64,000 nucleotides of DNA, from contig CABIXK010000007.1 of the NCBI GenBank assembly GCA_902362705.1, forward strand, positions 37,753-101,752, read 5' to 3'. This stretch comes from Rikenellaceae bacterium (GTDB lineage: Bacteria > Bacteroidota > Bacteroidia > Bacteroidales > Rikenellaceae). Below are positions 16,990 to 25,674 of this stretch, one piece after another; positions within the stretch are counted from its first letter, which is position 1, and every line of letters begins with the position of its first letter. The translations under genes and the position numbers were made by a program. The notes beneath the pieces were generated by a model. That model had not been told where the DNA came from. It did not search any database and saw nothing but the letters and a program-made list of their open reading frames with translations.

Positions 16990-17751
16990 CTACTCCTCCG
17001 CGACCTCGGGATCGGCCACGAGGATACGGCCGCAGTACTCGCAGACGATGATCTTCTTGCCCTGACGGATGTCGACCTGACGCTGGGGCGGGATGCGGTT
17101 GAAGCAGCCCCCGCAGGCGTCGCGGCGCACGGTGACCACGGCCAGTCCATTGCGCACGTTGCGGCGGATGCGCTCGTAGGCGGCCAGCAGGCGCTCGTCG
17201 ATACGCTCCTTGGCCATCTCGGCCTGGGCGGTGTACTCGGCGACGCGGGGAGCCGTCTCGGCCTCGATGCCCTCCAGCTCGGCGCGCTTGGCCTCCAGGT
17301 CGGAGCCGCGCTCGGCGGCGGCCGCCTCGGCCTCCTCGAGCTGCGCCTTCTTGCCGCGGATGCCGGCGGCGTACTCCTTCAGACGCTTCTCGGCCAGCTC
17401 GATCTCCAGCTCCTGGTACTCGATCTCCTTGGTGATGGCATCATACTCGCGGTTGTTGCGCACGTTGTTCTGCTGCTCCTTGTAGTTGCCGATCTGGATA
17501 CGGGCCTGGTCGATCTCGCGCTTGCGCTGCTTGGTGAGCGCGTTGAGCTCCTCGACCTCGGCGTTGACGTTCTCGATACGGGTCTTCAGGCCGGCCATCT
17601 CGTCCTCGAGATCCTGCACCTCGAGCGGGAGCTCGCCCTTCACCTTGTTGATCCCGTCGATCTTGCTGTCGATCTTCTGAAGCTCGTAAAGGGCCAAGAT
17701 CTTCTCCTGCATCGAGTAGTCGGCCTCGGCAGTCTTCTTCTGTGTCGCCAT
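16990..17751 (-). CDS. Coiled-coil C4 zinc-ribbon protein (CdsZ-like)
   Basis: 253 aa. A long antiparallel coiled coil fills residues 15-190, rich in Glu, Lys and Arg. The C-terminus has a zinc ribbon with CGGC and CEYC pairs. Proteins of this family are called C4-type zinc ribbon or CdsZ; their job in Bacteroidetes is not established. The start at MATQKK is used because the 11 upstream residues look like untranslated leader. It follows the Nif3-like gene by 23 bases, a pairing common in the phylum. Confidence 0.85.
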   Translation of the reverse strand: MATQKKTAEADYSMQEKILALYELQKIDSKIDGINKVKGELPLEVQDLEDEMAGLKTRIENVNAEVEELNALTKQRKREIDQARIQIGNYKEQQNNVRNNREYDAITKEIEYQELEIELAEKRLKEYAAGIRGKKAQLEEAEAAAAERGSDLEAKRAELEGIEAETAPRVAEYTAQAEMAKERIDERLLAAYERIRRNVRNGLAVVTVRRDACGGCFNRIPPQRQVDIRQGKKIIVCEYCGRILVADPEVAEE

Positions 17752-17774
17752 ATAGTGTGTCGTATAATTTAGAC

Positions 17775-18560
17775 TTAAACCCAATAATTCACCGGGTTAC
17801 GCGATGATTCACTCCTGCGGACCGCAAAGGTACATAAATTTTTCGACAAAATGTCAAATAAAATCCGAATTGCGCAATATTCGCTCTCGAAATGGCCTAT
17901 GTCAGCCACCGTGAGCGCCTTATCGGGGGTCATGAAGTCGTTGTACTTGAGGTCCGAGGTGACATAGAAATCGGCCCCCGCGCGGCGCGCGGCGCCGATG
18001 AGCGAGGCCCCCGCGCCGGTGCAGACGGCCACGCGCCGCACCTGCCCGCAGGCGATGTCGCTGTGGCGGATGACCCTGACTCCCAGCCGCTCGCGGATGC
18101 GCTCCATGAAGACCCCCACCGCCAGCGGCTCCGCCAGCTCGCCCACCGTGCCGAAGCCCACCTCGGAGCCCTCGGCCGCCGGTTCGAGCACCCGCAGGCG
18201 CTCCACGCCCAGCTCCGCGGCCAGGTGCCAGCTCATGCCCCCGGGGGCGCTGTCGAGGTTGGTGTGGCAGGCGTAGAGGGCGATGCCGCGGCGGATGGCC
18301 CGCTCGACGCAGCGCTGGACCGCATCGGCCGAATTGAAGCGCTTGAGCGGGTGGAAGAGGATCGGATGGTGGGCGATGACCATGTCGCACCCCTCGCGCT
18401 CGGCCTCGTCGAGCACCTCCTCCGTGACGTCGACGGCCACCAGAGCGGCGTGCACCTGGTCGTCGGGGCGCCCCACGATGAGGCCTGCATTGTCGTAACC
18501 CTCCTGCCACTCGAGCCGTGCGAAGCGCTCGATAACGTCGGTTATTTCTTTGATTTTCAT
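17775..18560 (-). CDS. Nif3-like dinuclear metal center protein
   Basis: 261 aa. Motifs GYDNAGLIVG, MVIAHHPILFHPLKR and YACHTNLD supply the His and Asp residues of the dinuclear metal site; GHFESEY near the end completes it. The family forms hexameric rings; a role as GTP cyclohydrolase-like or metal hydrolase has been suggested but is not settled. Start MKIKEI follows the family N-terminus. Confidence 0.9.
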   Translation of the reverse strand: MKIKEITDVIERFARLEWQEGYDNAGLIVGRPDDQVHAALVAVDVTEEVLDEAEREGCDMVIAHHPILFHPLKRFNSADAVQRCVERAIRRGIALYACHTNLDSAPGGMSWHLAAELGVERLRVLEPAAEGSEVGFGTVGELAEPLAVGVFMERIRERLGVRVIRHSDIACGQVRRVAVCTGAGASLIGAARRAGADFYVTSDLKYNDFMTPDKALTVADIGHFESEYCAIRILFDILSKNLCTFAVRRSESSRNPVNYWV

Positions 18561-18605
18561 AATAAAATCATTTATGTATTCAGACCCGAATGCGCCGCAG
18601 GCGCG

Positions 18606-18680
18606 CAGCCCGTAGCCACGGCGGGCGAAGGGCTGCTTCATCGGCTCCGCCGCCTCGCAGCTTTCGCTGGCTACGGCCTG
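18606..18680 (+). repeat. Palindromic dispersed element, copy 3
   Basis: Arms CAGCCCGTAGCCA (18606-18618) and TGGCTACGGCCTG (18668-18680), one mismatch, with interior GCGAAGGGCTGC. It sits in the 130-base gap between merR and the nif3-like gene. Confidence 0.8.
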
Positions 18681-18690
18681 CAAAACATAC

Positions 18691-19425
18691 TCAGAACAGC
18701 GACTGCTCGTAGAAGGCGAAGAGCTCCTTGTCGCCCCCGTCGTCCTTGCGGCGGCGTCCGCGGCGCGAAGCGGGCTTGGCGGTGCGCGGCCTCTCCGCGC
18801 CGTCGGCCCCGGCAGCCCCCTCGGCGCCCTCCTCGGCGATGCGCACCACGGCCTTGCGGCCCCGGCGCTTCGGGGCGGGAGCGTCGGCTTCATCGGAGGC
18901 GTCGGCTTCATCGAAGGCGTCGGACTCGGCAGCAGCAGAAGCGGCTTCGGCAAGCGCCCCAGCAGAAGTTCCGGCAGCGAGGGCCTCTCCGGCAGCATCG
19001 GCAGCGACCTGCGCCCCGGCGAAGGCCTCTCCGGCAGCATCGGCAGCCTCGGCATTCCCCCGGCCAGCCCCCCGGGCCGGCACCGCCGCAGGCTCCTCCT
19101 TGAGCTCCTCGCGCACCTCGACCAGCAGCGCGCGGATGCGTTGCAGACGCTCCATCAGCTCGGTGTCGCGGTCCACGGCGGCCGCGGCGGCGGGGGTGCG
19201 TCCCAGCGCCCGGCGGGCCCCGTCGAGGGTCATGCCCCGCTCCTTGACCAGGTGGTAGATGCGCTTGAGCGTCTCCACGTCGCGGGGCGAGAAGAGGCGG
19301 TTGCCCTTCTTGTTGCGCTTGGGCCGCAGCACGTCGAACTGCGCCTCCCAGTGGCGGAGGAGCGACGGAGCGACGTCGAACATCTCGGCCACCTCGCCCA
19401 TCGAATAAAAGAGTTTTTCGGCCAT
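18691..19425 (-). CDS. MerR-family regulator with low-complexity tail
   Basis: 244 aa. Residues 5-75 are a MerR winged helix (YSMGEVAEMFDVAPSLLRHWE, with RLFSPRDVETLKRI). A short coiled coil follows. Residues from about 110 to 225 are an Ala/Glu/Gly/Arg-rich low-complexity region with no visible effector domain, closing with a conserved-looking end KELFAFYEQSLF. Such MerR proteins are common single copies in Bacteroidetes; the regulon is unknown. Last gene of the GH3-kinase-methyltransferase-merR operon. Confidence 0.85.
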   Translation of the reverse strand: MAEKLFYSMGEVAEMFDVAPSLLRHWEAQFDVLRPKRNKKGNRLFSPRDVETLKRIYHLVKERGMTLDGARRALGRTPAAAAAVDRDTELMERLQRIRALLVEVREELKEEPAAVPARGAGRGNAEAADAAGEAFAGAQVAADAAGEALAAGTSAGALAEAASAAAESDAFDEADASDEADAPAPKRRGRKAVVRIAEEGAEGAAGADGAERPRTAKPASRRGRRRKDDGGDKELFAFYEQSLF

Positions 19426-19435
19426 ATCGGTAGTC

Positions 19436-20806
19436 TTAGCTTTTCAGAATGCGCCAGGCGTTGGGATAGAGGTTGTTGACGCGCCCCCCGATGCGCTTGG
19501 CGAAGCCCAGCGGGCGGTCGTCGCAGCAGACGAGGTTCATCCCCTCGGCCAGCGGCGCCGCGGCGATCTCCTGCCGCCGCAGGTAGCGCAGCGCCTCCTC
19601 CTCCGTCAGGTCGGCCGAGGGCAGCGCCCCGCGCTCCAGCCCGACGAAGAGGGCCAGCGCACCGTCGGGCCGCAGGCGCCCCTTGAAGAGCTGCCCCATC
19701 GCCACGCCCGAATAGACCACCGGGAGCGCCGAGGCGAGGGCCGCGACGGCGTCGGCCTGCGCGGCGTACCAGCCGTAGCAGCACTCCCCCGCCGCGCCGA
19801 AACGCATGCGGTCGGGCGCCGCGACCCAGCGCCGCAGTTCGGTCGCGGCGGCACGGTCGACCGCCGCCGTGGGCTGCCGCCGCCCGCGCGGCATGCGGCT
19901 GCGGGCGGCCGCGTCGTCGGCCTTGCGGGCCACGGCGGCGAAGAACCCCTCGCCGCGGGCCCTGTGGGGGTAGAAGCGGAAGGTGCGGAAGGGCCCCACC
20001 TCCCCCTCGACGATGCCCCACGCCGGGTCGACGGCCACCGGCTCGGCCTCCGCGACCTCGTCGCCGGTCCATGCGACGAGGCGCTCCAGGGCGCCCTCGT
20101 CCTCATCGCGGTTGAAGGTGCAGGTGCTGTAGAGGAGCCGCCCGCCCGGCCGTAGCGCCCGCCACGCCTCGCGCAGGATCTCGTCCTGCCGCGCGGCGCA
20201 CAGCCGCACGTTGCCCTCGCTCCACTCCGCGCGCGCCGCATCGTCCTTGCGGAACATTCCCTCGCCCGAGCAGGGGGCGTCGACCGCCACCACGTCGAAC
20301 CACGCCTCCAGATCGCACACCGTGCGCGGCTCGGCGCAGGTCACCACGACATTGCCCGTGCCCCAGCGGCGCACGTTGTCGGCGAGCACCTGCACCCGCC
20401 GGCGGTCGATCTCGTTGGCCACGACCAGACCGTCCGGCCCCACCGCCGAGGCGTAGAGGGTGGTCTTGCCGCCCGGCGCGGCGCAGAGGTCGAGCACGCG
20501 GCAGCCTGCGAGGTCGCCCGCCAGACGCCCCACGAACTGCGACGAGGCCTCCTGCACGTAGTAGGCCCCGGCGTGGAACGCGGGGTCGAGCGTGAACGAG
20601 GGCCGCACGTCGAGATAGCGCCCCTCGGCGCACCACGGCACCGGCGCGGCCCCCTCGGCCACGCGGGGCAGACGGCCGGACGAGCGCCGCGGGTGGAGCC
20701 GCAGGGAGACGGCGGGCGGCGTGTCGAGCGCCGCACAGAGGGCTCCGCCCTCGGCGGCTCCCAGGTCGCGCATGACGCGCGCGACGAACGATTCGGGCAG
20801 CGTCAT
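19436..20806 (-). CDS. rRNA m5C methyltransferase, NOL1/NOP2/Sun (RsmF-like)
   Basis: 456 aa. SAM motif LDLCAAPGGKTT, acid motif VAVDAPCSGEGMFRKD, and the second catalytic Cys in LLYSTCTF. Two cysteines are the m5C signature. The C-terminal 120 residues form the RsmF-type PUA-like extension ending in NLYPNAWRILKS. It likely methylates 16S rRNA. Three bases after the nucleoside kinase gene. Confidence 0.93.
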   Translation of the reverse strand: MTLPESFVARVMRDLGAAEGGALCAALDTPPAVSLRLHPRRSSGRLPRVAEGAAPVPWCAEGRYLDVRPSFTLDPAFHAGAYYVQEASSQFVGRLAGDLAGCRVLDLCAAPGGKTTLYASAVGPDGLVVANEIDRRRVQVLADNVRRWGTGNVVVTCAEPRTVCDLEAWFDVVAVDAPCSGEGMFRKDDAARAEWSEGNVRLCAARQDEILREAWRALRPGGRLLYSTCTFNRDEDEGALERLVAWTGDEVAEAEPVAVDPAWGIVEGEVGPFRTFRFYPHRARGEGFFAAVARKADDAAARSRMPRGRRQPTAAVDRAAATELRRWVAAPDRMRFGAAGECCYGWYAAQADAVAALASALPVVYSGVAMGQLFKGRLRPDGALALFVGLERGALPSADLTEEEALRYLRRQEIAAAPLAEGMNLVCCDDRPLGFAKRIGGRVNNLYPNAWRILKS

Positions 20807-20809
20807 GGG

Positions 20810-21424
20810 CTATCGGACCGTTTTGAGCGCGTCGAGCCGGGCGCAGATGCGCTCCAGCACGGCGGGGTCCGACACGAAGTCCTCGCGGTCCTTGTCGACG
20901 ACCAGCAGCGGCCCGTCGTAGAGCGTGCCGATCCAGCGGTCGTACTTGTCGTTGAGACACTTGAGGTAGCACTCGTCGATATGCTGCTCGTATTCGCGGC
21001 CCCGCTTGCGGATCTGGGCCGTGAGCGTGGGCACGCTCGCCTTGAGGTAGATCAGCAGGTCGGGACGCGGGATGAGCTCCGTCACCAGATCGAAGATCTT
21101 CATGTAGGTCTCGATGTCGCGCGTGGCCATGAGCCCCATCTCGTGGAGGTTGGCGGCGAAGATGTGGGCATCCTCGTAGATCGTGCGGTCCTGGAAGATC
21201 ATCGCCGCGTCCTTCTGCGAGAGCATGTCCATCGTCTGGCGGATGCGGCTGCCCAGAAAGCGGATCTGGAGGTTGAACGACCAGCGGTTCATATCCTCGT
21301 AGAAGTCGCCGATGTAGGGGTTGTCGACCTCCTCGAGGTAGGCTTTGGCGCTGTAGCGCTCGGTCAGCATGCGGGTGAGCGTCGTCTTGCCGCTGCCGAT
21401 ATTTCCTGCGATTGCGATATACAT
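20810..21424 (-). CDS. Deoxynucleoside kinase
   Basis: 204 aa. P-loop GNIGSGKTT (7-15), followed by LEEVDNPYIGDFYED and the FQDRTIYEDAHIF (DR[ST]-like) motif, then the arginine-rich lid RKRGREYE. Phosphorylates deoxynucleosides for dNTP salvage. Which base it prefers (dA/dG or dC) is not readable. 15 bases after the GH3-fold gene. Confidence 0.92.
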   Translation of the reverse strand: MYIAIAGNIGSGKTTLTRMLTERYSAKAYLEEVDNPYIGDFYEDMNRWSFNLQIRFLGSRIRQTMDMLSQKDAAMIFQDRTIYEDAHIFAANLHEMGLMATRDIETYMKIFDLVTELIPRPDLLIYLKASVPTLTAQIRKRGREYEQHIDECYLKCLNDKYDRWIGTLYDGPLLVVDKDREDFVSDPAVLERICARLDALKTVR

Positions 21425-21439
21425 AGGCGTTCCGTGGTT

Positions 21440-22921
21440 TCAGTTTGCTGCTTCGGTCGTTGCGCCGACGGCGAGCACGTCGTCGGCTATGCGGCGGTCG
21501 TTGACCAGCCGCGGCACCTTGTTTTTGCCCCGCGCGCGCATCCAGCCGAGGAAGCGGCCCGGCTCGACGGCCACGATGCGCTGGCGGTCGAGCGTGGTGA
21601 GGCGCTTGGCGTCGTAATCGGAGTTGGCGGCGCGCAGCGCCCGGTCGAGCTCCTCGGCGAAGCGCTCGCGGTCGTCGGGCTCGCGCGAGAACTCCACGAT
21701 CCACTCGTGGGCGCCCCGCTCGCTGAGCGACATATAGCACGGCGCCACGGTGTACTCGCTCACCGCGGCCCCCGTCGCGCGGCACGCCTCGACCAGCGCC
21801 CGGTCGGCGTTGTCGACGATCAGCTCCTCGCCGAAGGCGTTGATATACTGCCGCGTCCGTCCGGCGAAGCGGATGCGGTAGGGGTCCGTGGAGGTGAACT
21901 CCACGCGATCGCCGATCTCGTAGCGCCACAGCCCGTTGGAGGAGGTGACCAGCAGCGCGTAGGTGCGGCCGCACTCCACCCCCTCGAGCGGAACGATGCG
22001 CTCGCCGTCGCGGAACTCGTACCAGGTGCCGTAGTCGAGCATCAGCAGCATGTCGTCGCGCGCAGGGTCGTCGGCCAGCGCGAAGAAGCCCTCCGAGGCG
22101 TTGTAGGTGTTCATGTAGTGCATGTCCCCGGAGGGTATCAGCTCCTCGAACGAGCGACGGTAGGGGGCGAACTCCACGCCGCCGTGGGCGAAGAGCTCGA
22201 GGCGGGGCCACACCTCCAGCAGGTTGCTCTTGCCCGTCAGCTCCAGCACGCGGCGCATGAGCGCCAGGTTCCACGAGGGTACGCCGGCGAAGGAGGTGAT
22301 GCGCTGCCCGGCGCACTCGCGGCAGATGGCGTCGGCCTTCTGCCAGAAGTCGGGGAGGATGGCCGTCGCCGTGCGCGGCGCACGGAACCAGCCCCCCAGA
22401 AACCCCGTGCGGCAGAGCAGCAGCGCCGAGAGATCGCCCACCAGGTTGCGCCCCTCGCGCGCGCACGAGCCGCCGAGCGTGAGCGTCCGCCCCTCGAAGA
22501 CGCGGCTGCGTGGGTAGGCGGCGGCGTAGAGCGTCGCCACGTCGCGCATGCCCAGCGTGTGGTTGCCCCACACCGACTCGCCCGTCAGGGGGATATACTT
22601 CGAGCGGTCGGAGGTGGTGCCCGACGAGCGGGCGTAGAGCGTGACGCGCCCCGGGGCCGCCACGTCGCGCTCGCCCGCGAGCATGCGACCGACGTAGGGC
22701 TTGAAGCGCTCGTAGTCGAACACGGGCACGGCGGCGGCGAAGGCCTCGGGCGTATGCACGCGGTCGAGGCCGAAGGCGCGGCCGAAAGCCGTCCGCCGCC
22801 CGCGCTCGAGTCTGAGGCGCAGCATGCGCTCCTGCACCTCGGCGGGGTGGCGTCGCAGGCGGTCGATGGCCCGCATGCGCTGCGAGAACCAGGCCCGGAA
22901 TAGGGTATTGCGAAGTGACAA
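21440..22921 (-). CDS. GH3 auxin-responsive promoter family protein (acyl-adenylating fold)
   Basis: 493 aa. ATP-binding motif YARSSGTTSDRSKYIPLT, then YNASEGFFAL and YEIGDRVEFT typical of GH3-fold ANL enzymes. Plant GH3 proteins join acyl acids to amino acids; bacterial substrates are unknown. Conserved single-copy gene in Bacteroidetes. First gene of a four-gene operon. Confidence 0.9.
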   Translation of the reverse strand: MSLRNTLFRAWFSQRMRAIDRLRRHPAEVQERMLRLRLERGRRTAFGRAFGLDRVHTPEAFAAAVPVFDYERFKPYVGRMLAGERDVAAPGRVTLYARSSGTTSDRSKYIPLTGESVWGNHTLGMRDVATLYAAAYPRSRVFEGRTLTLGGSCAREGRNLVGDLSALLLCRTGFLGGWFRAPRTATAILPDFWQKADAICRECAGQRITSFAGVPSWNLALMRRVLELTGKSNLLEVWPRLELFAHGGVEFAPYRRSFEELIPSGDMHYMNTYNASEGFFALADDPARDDMLLMLDYGTWYEFRDGERIVPLEGVECGRTYALLVTSSNGLWRYEIGDRVEFTSTDPYRIRFAGRTRQYINAFGEELIVDNADRALVEACRATGAAVSEYTVAPCYMSLSERGAHEWIVEFSREPDDRERFAEELDRALRAANSDYDAKRLTTLDRQRIVAVEPGRFLGWMRARGKNKVPRLVNDRRIADDVLAVGATTEAAN

Positions 22922-23083
22922 TTTCGTAAAATTATCGGTTATCCAAATGTTGCGCCCCGCGCGGCGAACCCTCGTCGCCGGAGCGGCTTCTTACGTCTTC
23001 CGTTCAAAAAGCCGGCCACAAAACGCGCCGGCAGCTCCCGCGGTCGGCCGCGCCGCCGGCAGCGGGGAGCGCGCGTCGCGGGC

Positions 23084-24430
23084 TCAGTTGAAGAAGTAGC
23101 CGATCTTCGCCACCGACGCGGGCATGGAGAAGACCACCACGCGGTCGTAGGGGGCGATCTCCATGTTGTCGACGGCGATGAAGACCTTGTCGCCGCGGAC
23201 GATGCCTCCGATAACGGCGTCGTCGGGCAGCCCCAGGTCGCGGATACGCGCCTTGGTGGCGGGCGAGTTGGGCTTGACGATGAACTCCAGCACCTCGGCG
23301 TCGCTGCCCGTGAGGCACTTGATCGCCTGCACATCAGTCGACATGGTGAAGCGGAAGATGTTCGACGCCGTGACGAGCTTCTTGTTGACGATCGTGTCGA
23401 TGCCCATCGACTCGGCCAGGTTGATGTAGTTGAGGTTCTCGACCTCGGCGATCACCTTCTTCACGCCCAGCCGCTTGGCGAGCATCGCCGCCAGGATGTT
23501 GGTCTCGCTGCGGCCCGTGACCGCCACGAAAGCGTCCATGTTCGAGAGGCCCTCCTCCATCATCGCCTCGGTATTGCGGCCGTCCTCGTTGATGATGAGC
23601 GTGCGGTCGAGCGTCTCGGCCAGGCGGTAGGCCTTCTCGGCGTTGTAGTCGACCAGCTTGATGTTGACCTCGTCCTGCAGCTCGGTGGCGATGCGGATGC
23701 CGATGCGCGAACCGCCGAGGATCATCATGTTGTTGATCTCGATGTTGCTCTTGCCCGAGAACTCCATCACCTCCCGCACGGCATCCTGCCGCGCGATGAC
23801 GTAGACCACGTCGCCCTCCGAGAGGCGCTCGCCGCTGCGGGGGATGATCGTCTGCCCGCCGCGCGTGAGCGCCACGACGCGATAGGCCGGCTGCGCGGGC
23901 TCCTCGTCGCCGTCGGCACCCGTGGGGGTGCGCCCCACCAGCGGCGAGGAGGCCTCGAGGCGGAAGACCGCCAGCGAGAGCTTGCCGCCCGAGAAGTCGA
24001 CGTACTCGGTGGTCGAGGTGTGGCCCAAAAGGTTGATGACCTCGCGCGCCGCGACCTTCTCGGGGTAGAAGAGGTAGTCGATGCCCATGTCGATGAAGGC
24101 CTCCTTGTTGTTGGGCTCGAGGTATTCGTTGTTGTCGATGCGGGCGATCGACTTGCGCGCGCCGAGCTTCTTGGCCAGCATGGCCGCGATGATGTTGACG
24201 TTCTCCTCGTGGTTGACGGCGATGAAGAGGTCGCACTTGCGCATCGACGCCTTGCGCAGCGTGGCGAAGGTGGTCGAGTCGCCCTCGACGGTGATGACGT
24301 CGGCCAGGCTTCCCACCTCCGAGAGCAGTTTCTGATCGGCGTCGACGATGGTGATGTCGTGGCCGTTGCCGCTCAACATCTTCGCCAGATGGCTGCCCAT
24401 CTCGCCCGCGCCCGCGATGACGATTCTCAT
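23084..24430 (-). CDS. trkA: Trk potassium uptake regulator TrkA
   Basis: 448 aa. Two tandem RCK units: Rossmann motif GAGEMGSH (7-14) with VDADQ, a TrkA-C domain, then a second Rossmann GGSRIGIRIA with VDYNAEKA and another TrkA-C. Binds nucleotides and gates a Trk-type K+ channel. The trkH partner is not adjacent. The start at MRIVIAG is fixed by the Rossmann strand and by a promoter 85-115 bases upstream. Confidence 0.94.
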   Translation of the reverse strand: MRIVIAGAGEMGSHLAKMLSGNGHDITIVDADQKLLSEVGSLADVITVEGDSTTFATLRKASMRKCDLFIAVNHEENVNIIAAMLAKKLGARKSIARIDNNEYLEPNNKEAFIDMGIDYLFYPEKVAAREVINLLGHTSTTEYVDFSGGKLSLAVFRLEASSPLVGRTPTGADGDEEPAQPAYRVVALTRGGQTIIPRSGERLSEGDVVYVIARQDAVREVMEFSGKSNIEINNMMILGGSRIGIRIATELQDEVNIKLVDYNAEKAYRLAETLDRTLIINEDGRNTEAMMEEGLSNMDAFVAVTGRSETNILAAMLAKRLGVKKVIAEVENLNYINLAESMGIDTIVNKKLVTASNIFRFTMSTDVQAIKCLTGSDAEVLEFIVKPNSPATKARIRDLGLPDDAVIGGIVRGDKVFIAVDNMEIAPYDRVVVFSMPASVAKIGYFFN

Positions 24431-24498
24431 ACGATGATCTCTTTGTGGGCAAGCGCCGGCCGCAGTCCCGGCGCCCGGCGGCGCGGAGAGGGCATACG

Positions 24499-24530
24499 CT
24501 TGCAATTTATCTTACAAATGTATACATTTG
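24499..24530 (+). promoter_or_regulatory. Promoter of the Cys-rich membrane protein gene
   Basis: CTTG (24499-24502), 20 bases, perfect TACATTTG (24523-24530). The transcript would start near 24537, so the earlier ATG at 24518 is excluded and 24569 is preferred. It shares a 16-bp palindrome with the trkA promoter. Confidence 0.65.
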
Positions 24531-24546
24531 CGCAGGAAAACCCAAA
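24515..24546 (-). promoter_or_regulatory. Promoter of trkA
   Basis: Minus-strand TTTG (24543-24546), 20 bases, TACATTTG (24515-24522): a full consensus match. It overlaps the plus-strand promoter through the palindrome CAAATGTATACATTTG (24515-24530). Confidence 0.75.
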
Positions 24547-24568
24547 TCCGCAACCCAAAATCGCACTC

Positions 24569-24829
24569 ATGGCACCCTGGCTCATCGTACTGATCGGCGC
24601 GGCATGCGCCGTGGCGCTGCTCGTGGTCGGATTGTCGCTCACGCTGATGATCAAAGGCCACCACATCGACTCGGAGATCTCCACCAACAAGGACATGCAG
24701 CGGCTGGGCATCAAGTGCGCCGTGCAGGAGACGCGCGAGGCCGACGGCACGGCCGACTGCTCCGCGAGCGGCAGCGCACTGCCCGGATGCTCGGGCAACT
24801 GCGGTGCCTGCGACATCGACCACAAATAA
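24569..24829 (+). CDS. Small Cys-rich single-span membrane protein
   Basis: 86 aa. One hydrophobic helix (about 4-28), then a soluble tail with five cysteines: C50, C64, and C74-x3-C78-x2-C81 (CSGNCGAC), ending DIDHK. The cysteine spacing suggests metal or Fe-S binding. I do not recognise a named family; similar short proteins of unknown function seem to exist in Bacteroidetes. The layout resembles NqrM, the one-helix Cys-rich maturation factor of Na+-NQR, which would be interesting given the Rnf genes in the window, but that is only an analogy. Confidence 0.75.
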   Translation: MAPWLIVLIGAACAVALLVVGLSLTLMIKGHHIDSEISTNKDMQRLGIKCAVQETREADGTADCSASGSALPGCSGNCGACDIDHK

Positions 24830-25091
24830 TAGGCGCACACGCGGGCGCAGGCGCGCGGGCGACGCGCTGACCGGACCGCCCGGACGCTGCGCACACCGGC
24901 TGCACGCCGGCAGCACGGGCCCCCGGACCCGCCGGCCGCACGGGCAACCTCAACACCGGACCGGCCACCGGACCCGCCGGCCGCAAAGCCGGCCGCCTCA
25001 ACCCCCACCGGCCCGCCGCCCGCCAAACCCACCCGCCGCAAAATCCGGCAGGCCTCAACGCCCGCCGACCGCAAACCCCGCCGCCCCGATA
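24830..25091. other. C-rich noncoding tract
   Basis: About 260 bases of C-rich, low-complexity sequence with a direct repeat of CCGGACCCGCCGGCCGCA. No gene or promoter recognised. It ends at a strong terminator. Confidence 0.5.
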
Positions 25092-25125
25092 CGAAAAGCC
25101 CCGACCTTCCGGTCGGGGCTTTTCG
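25092..25125. terminator. Bidirectional terminator
   Basis: Perfect 15-bp stem (25092-25106 with 25111-25125), loop TTCC, AAAA/TTTT ends, between convergent genes. Confidence 0.88.
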
Positions 25126-25141
25126 CGTCGGCACGAGCCCG

Positions 25142-25564
25142 TTACTCGGCCTTCGGTTCGTCGGTCGCCTGGAAGACGGCCACGACCTCTCCGTCGTCCG
25201 AGAGCACCAGCTTCGAGCCCTCGATGCTGTAGCCGTCGACGGCGTCGAGCATCTCCACGAAGAGCTGCTCGTACTCCATGTCGGGGCAGGCCATGCGGGT
25301 CATACCCATGTCGCTGAACTCCAGCGAGCCGCCCTTGACGGCATAGCCGCCGAAGAAGCCGTTGCAGTTGGTGCGTCCGTTGACCATCGCCTCCGAGGCG
25401 TCGAAACGGAGCGTGAAGGCGTCGTCCGAGACGGCGATCGCCTCCGAGGGGATGCCGGCCATCGACGAGAGCTTCCAGTAGGTCCCCTCCAGCGGGAGGT
25501 CGTTGCGGTTGCCGCAGGCAACGGCCGCGGCGAGCAGCGCAGCGGCTGCGAAATACTTTTTCAT
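25142..25564 (-). CDS. META-domain lipoprotein
   Basis: 140 aa. Signal MKKYFAAAALLAAAVAC gives a lipidated Cys17. The rest is one META (DUF306/HslJ) domain: GTYWKLSS at the start, NCNGFFGGY, MTRMACPDMEYEQLF and a final FQ strand. E. coli HslJ is a heat-inducible outer-membrane protein linked to novobiocin resistance; the role here is unknown. Single-gene unit between terminators. Confidence 0.88.
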   Translation of the reverse strand: MKKYFAAAALLAAAVACGNRNDLPLEGTYWKLSSMAGIPSEAIAVSDDAFTLRFDASEAMVNGRTNCNGFFGGYAVKGGSLEFSDMGMTRMACPDMEYEQLFVEMLDAVDGYSIEGSKLVLSDDGEVVAVFQATDEPKAE

Positions 25565-25623
25565 GCGATTCGGTTTGTTATCGGTTCTGCGGAGCCTCCC
25601 TGCAAAACGCGGGCCAGGGCTCC

Positions 25624-25655
25624 ATAAAAAGGCCGCAGCCCGGTCGGCTGCGGCC
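25624..25655 (-). terminator. Terminator of nifJ
   Basis: 10-bp perfect stem GGCCGCAGCC/GGCTGCGGCC (25631-25640, 25646-25655), followed on the minus strand by TTTTTAT. Confidence 0.85.
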
Positions 25656-25674
25656 CGTTATCGGGATTCGGCGG

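Noticed and set aside
24518..24568. Upstream ATG for the Cys-rich membrane protein
   Set aside because: It lies within or upstream of the -7 box, before the predicted transcript start.
24790..24813. Radical SAM motif (CX3CX2C) in the small membrane protein
   Set aside because: The protein is far too small and lacks every other radical SAM feature.
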